From Pirellulaceae bacterium (lineage in GTDB: Bacteria; Planctomycetota; Planctomycetia; Pirellulales; Pirellulaceae): DNA of 6,959 bases. Of the stretch, positions 6,307 to 6,959 are shown piece after piece. The first letter of the stretch is position 1; every line of letters begins with the position of its first letter. Below the pieces are notes generated by a model. That model searched no databases, was not told the DNA's origin, and saw only the letters and a program-made list of their open reading frames with translations. Location of the stretch: assembly GCA_030744095.1 (NCBI GenBank), contig JASLRF010000619.1:1-6959 (forward strand), given 5' to 3'. The translations under genes and the position numbers were made by a program.

Positions 6307-6959
6307 TCACTTACTTGTCCACATCTCCCACTGCTCGTTGATCCATTGGGGATCAGGTTGCGTATCCGTGACGAGATAGCGATATCGCGCTTTGAAAGGA
6401 TGGTCACGATCGATTAGAAAGGTTCCGTCGGCACAAGGCACGAAACAAAAGTAGGGTTTCGTTGGATGAAGCCTCGTGGCCTGCGGTGCCCTGAAGTTCT
6501 TGGTGTGGCTCAGCACCGTGATACTGACAGGTTTGCCGCCAATGCTTCCGGACAGTGCCACCCACTTTGCATGTTGCTGATTCCCTTTGAGCCGATCGGA
6601 GCCAAGGTCGTTCACGAACTCACTCGGTTCGCGAACGAGATCGGGGCGCTTGCGAACGTCTCTGTCTTTTTCGGTTAACCACCGCGTCGGACCTCGAAGA
6701 ACGATGCCGCCGTAGTGGTGTTTGCTTACCGTAAGCGGCTTGTCCGTAATGGCCATCTGATTAGTTTCCAGATCGAAGCAGTGATACGTCGCGTCGGTCT
6801 GGTAAACGGTGATCTTCCATCGCTCTCGTAAGACATCAACGGGTGGTCTTGTCTCTGCGCGGTGAAGTAGGTCGACTTCAAATCCGGCGACGTCACTCTG
6901 TTGAAACGCGGAAACGACGCGCTCGTGGAAGACTCGCCCTGTGCCTCCAGCGAGATTCC
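6307..6959 (-). CDS. DUF6807 (PmoA-like) family protein, 5' end outside the window
   Basis: The frame stays open to the window edge: 216 codons are visible, and the 67 codons before the internal Met at 6756 clearly belong to the protein (GRVFHERVVSAFQ, then TDATYHCFDLETNQ). An ATG start at 6756 would cut the conserved domain and is not supported. Family features are the phrase YHCFDLETNQ, the HHYGGIVLRGPTRW motif, a K-W-V-x-x-S-G strand with GKPVSITVLSH following, and an ending in which a strand with RYRYLV precedes the C-terminus. These match the DUF6807 family, entered in Pfam as 'Methane oxygenase PmoA', a label with no bearing on methane oxidation here. Members are beta-rich proteins common in planctomycetes near sugar and sulfatase genes; no reaction is established. 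The typical 'WHVRDYGLFAANPFG' region is replaced by HPTKPYFCFVPC, so this is a divergent member. It converges on the heme protein gene with 18 bases between stops. Confidence 0.72.
   Translation of the reverse strand, partial: NLAGGTGRVFHERVVSAFQQSDVAGFEVDLLHRAETRPPVDVLRERWKITVYQTDATYHCFDLETNQMAITDKPLTVSKHHYGGIVLRGPTRWLTEKDRDVRKRPDLVREPSEFVNDLGSDRLKGNQQHAKWVALSGSIGGKPVSITVLSHTKNFRAPQATRLHPTKPYFCFVPCADGTFLIDRDHPFKARYRYLVTDTQPDPQWINEQWEMWTSK

Noticed and set aside
6307..6756. DUF6807 gene starting at the internal Met at 6756.
   Set aside because: The upstream codons to the window edge are open and carry conserved family sequence, so the Met is internal and the gene is cut by the window.
6307..6959. 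Particulate methane monooxygenase subunit, from the 'PmoA' label used for this family.
   Set aside because: The protein is soluble-looking and beta-rich, with none of the membrane helices of true PmoA; the family label is misleading.

Overview
The window looks like the chromosome of a planctomycete, most likely a relative of the marine Rhodopirellula/Pirellulaceae group. Three signs point there. The 1006-residue protein has the propeller + HEAT + C-terminal CxxCH heme architecture that is characteristic of the Planctomycetes-Verrucomicrobia (PVC) bacteria. It sits next to an exported S1-type sulfatase and a DUF6807 ('PmoA-like') protein, a gene mix typical of planctomycete polysaccharide-degrading repertoires. 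The intergenic regions carry palindromic repeat-like sequences. The assignment rests on protein families read by eye, not on a database search.

Left third (minus strand, 1-1325): a compact leftward operon. The first gene encodes a small protein with a four-cysteine zinc ribbon followed by a TerB-like helical domain (708-1325, start set by a good AAGGAG site). Its stop overlaps the start of an integral-membrane methyltransferase-like protein of the ICMT/PEMT fold (61-711) in an ATGA junction. Fifteen bases further on, a third reading frame with its own Shine-Dalgarno starts and leaves the window (1-45).

Divergent spacer (1326-1755): about 430 bp with no convincing gene. It holds a 16-bp-period tandem repeat and a perfect 8-bp inverted repeat, both possibly copies of dispersed intergenic elements.

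Centre and right (plus strand, 1756-6288): an exported sulfatase (441 aa) and then the large exported PVC-type heme protein. A 186-bp spacer separates them and contains a long imperfect hairpin (terminator or REP-like repeat), a near-G-quadruplex C/T tract and a sigma70-like promoter. The two genes may therefore be separately transcribed. The sulfatase departs from the canonical active site at two places: Leu replaces the Arg of the CxPxR signature, and Trp replaces the His of GKWH.

Right edge (minus strand, 6307-6959): the C-terminal part of a DUF6807 family protein, convergent with the heme protein and only 18 bp from it; its 5' end lies beyond the window.

Working together (inference): the sulfatase would desulfate a substrate outside the cytoplasm, and the propeller/heme protein could oxidise a sugar or related product and pass electrons to its cytochrome c domain. 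No permease, regulator or glycoside hydrolase is visible, so a complete polysaccharide utilisation locus cannot be claimed. I found no CRISPR array, transposase, phage gene, tRNA or rRNA, and no clearly new multi-gene system. The main oddities are the variant sulfatase active site, the zinc-ribbon-TerB/methyltransferase coupling and the repeat-like intergenic structures.
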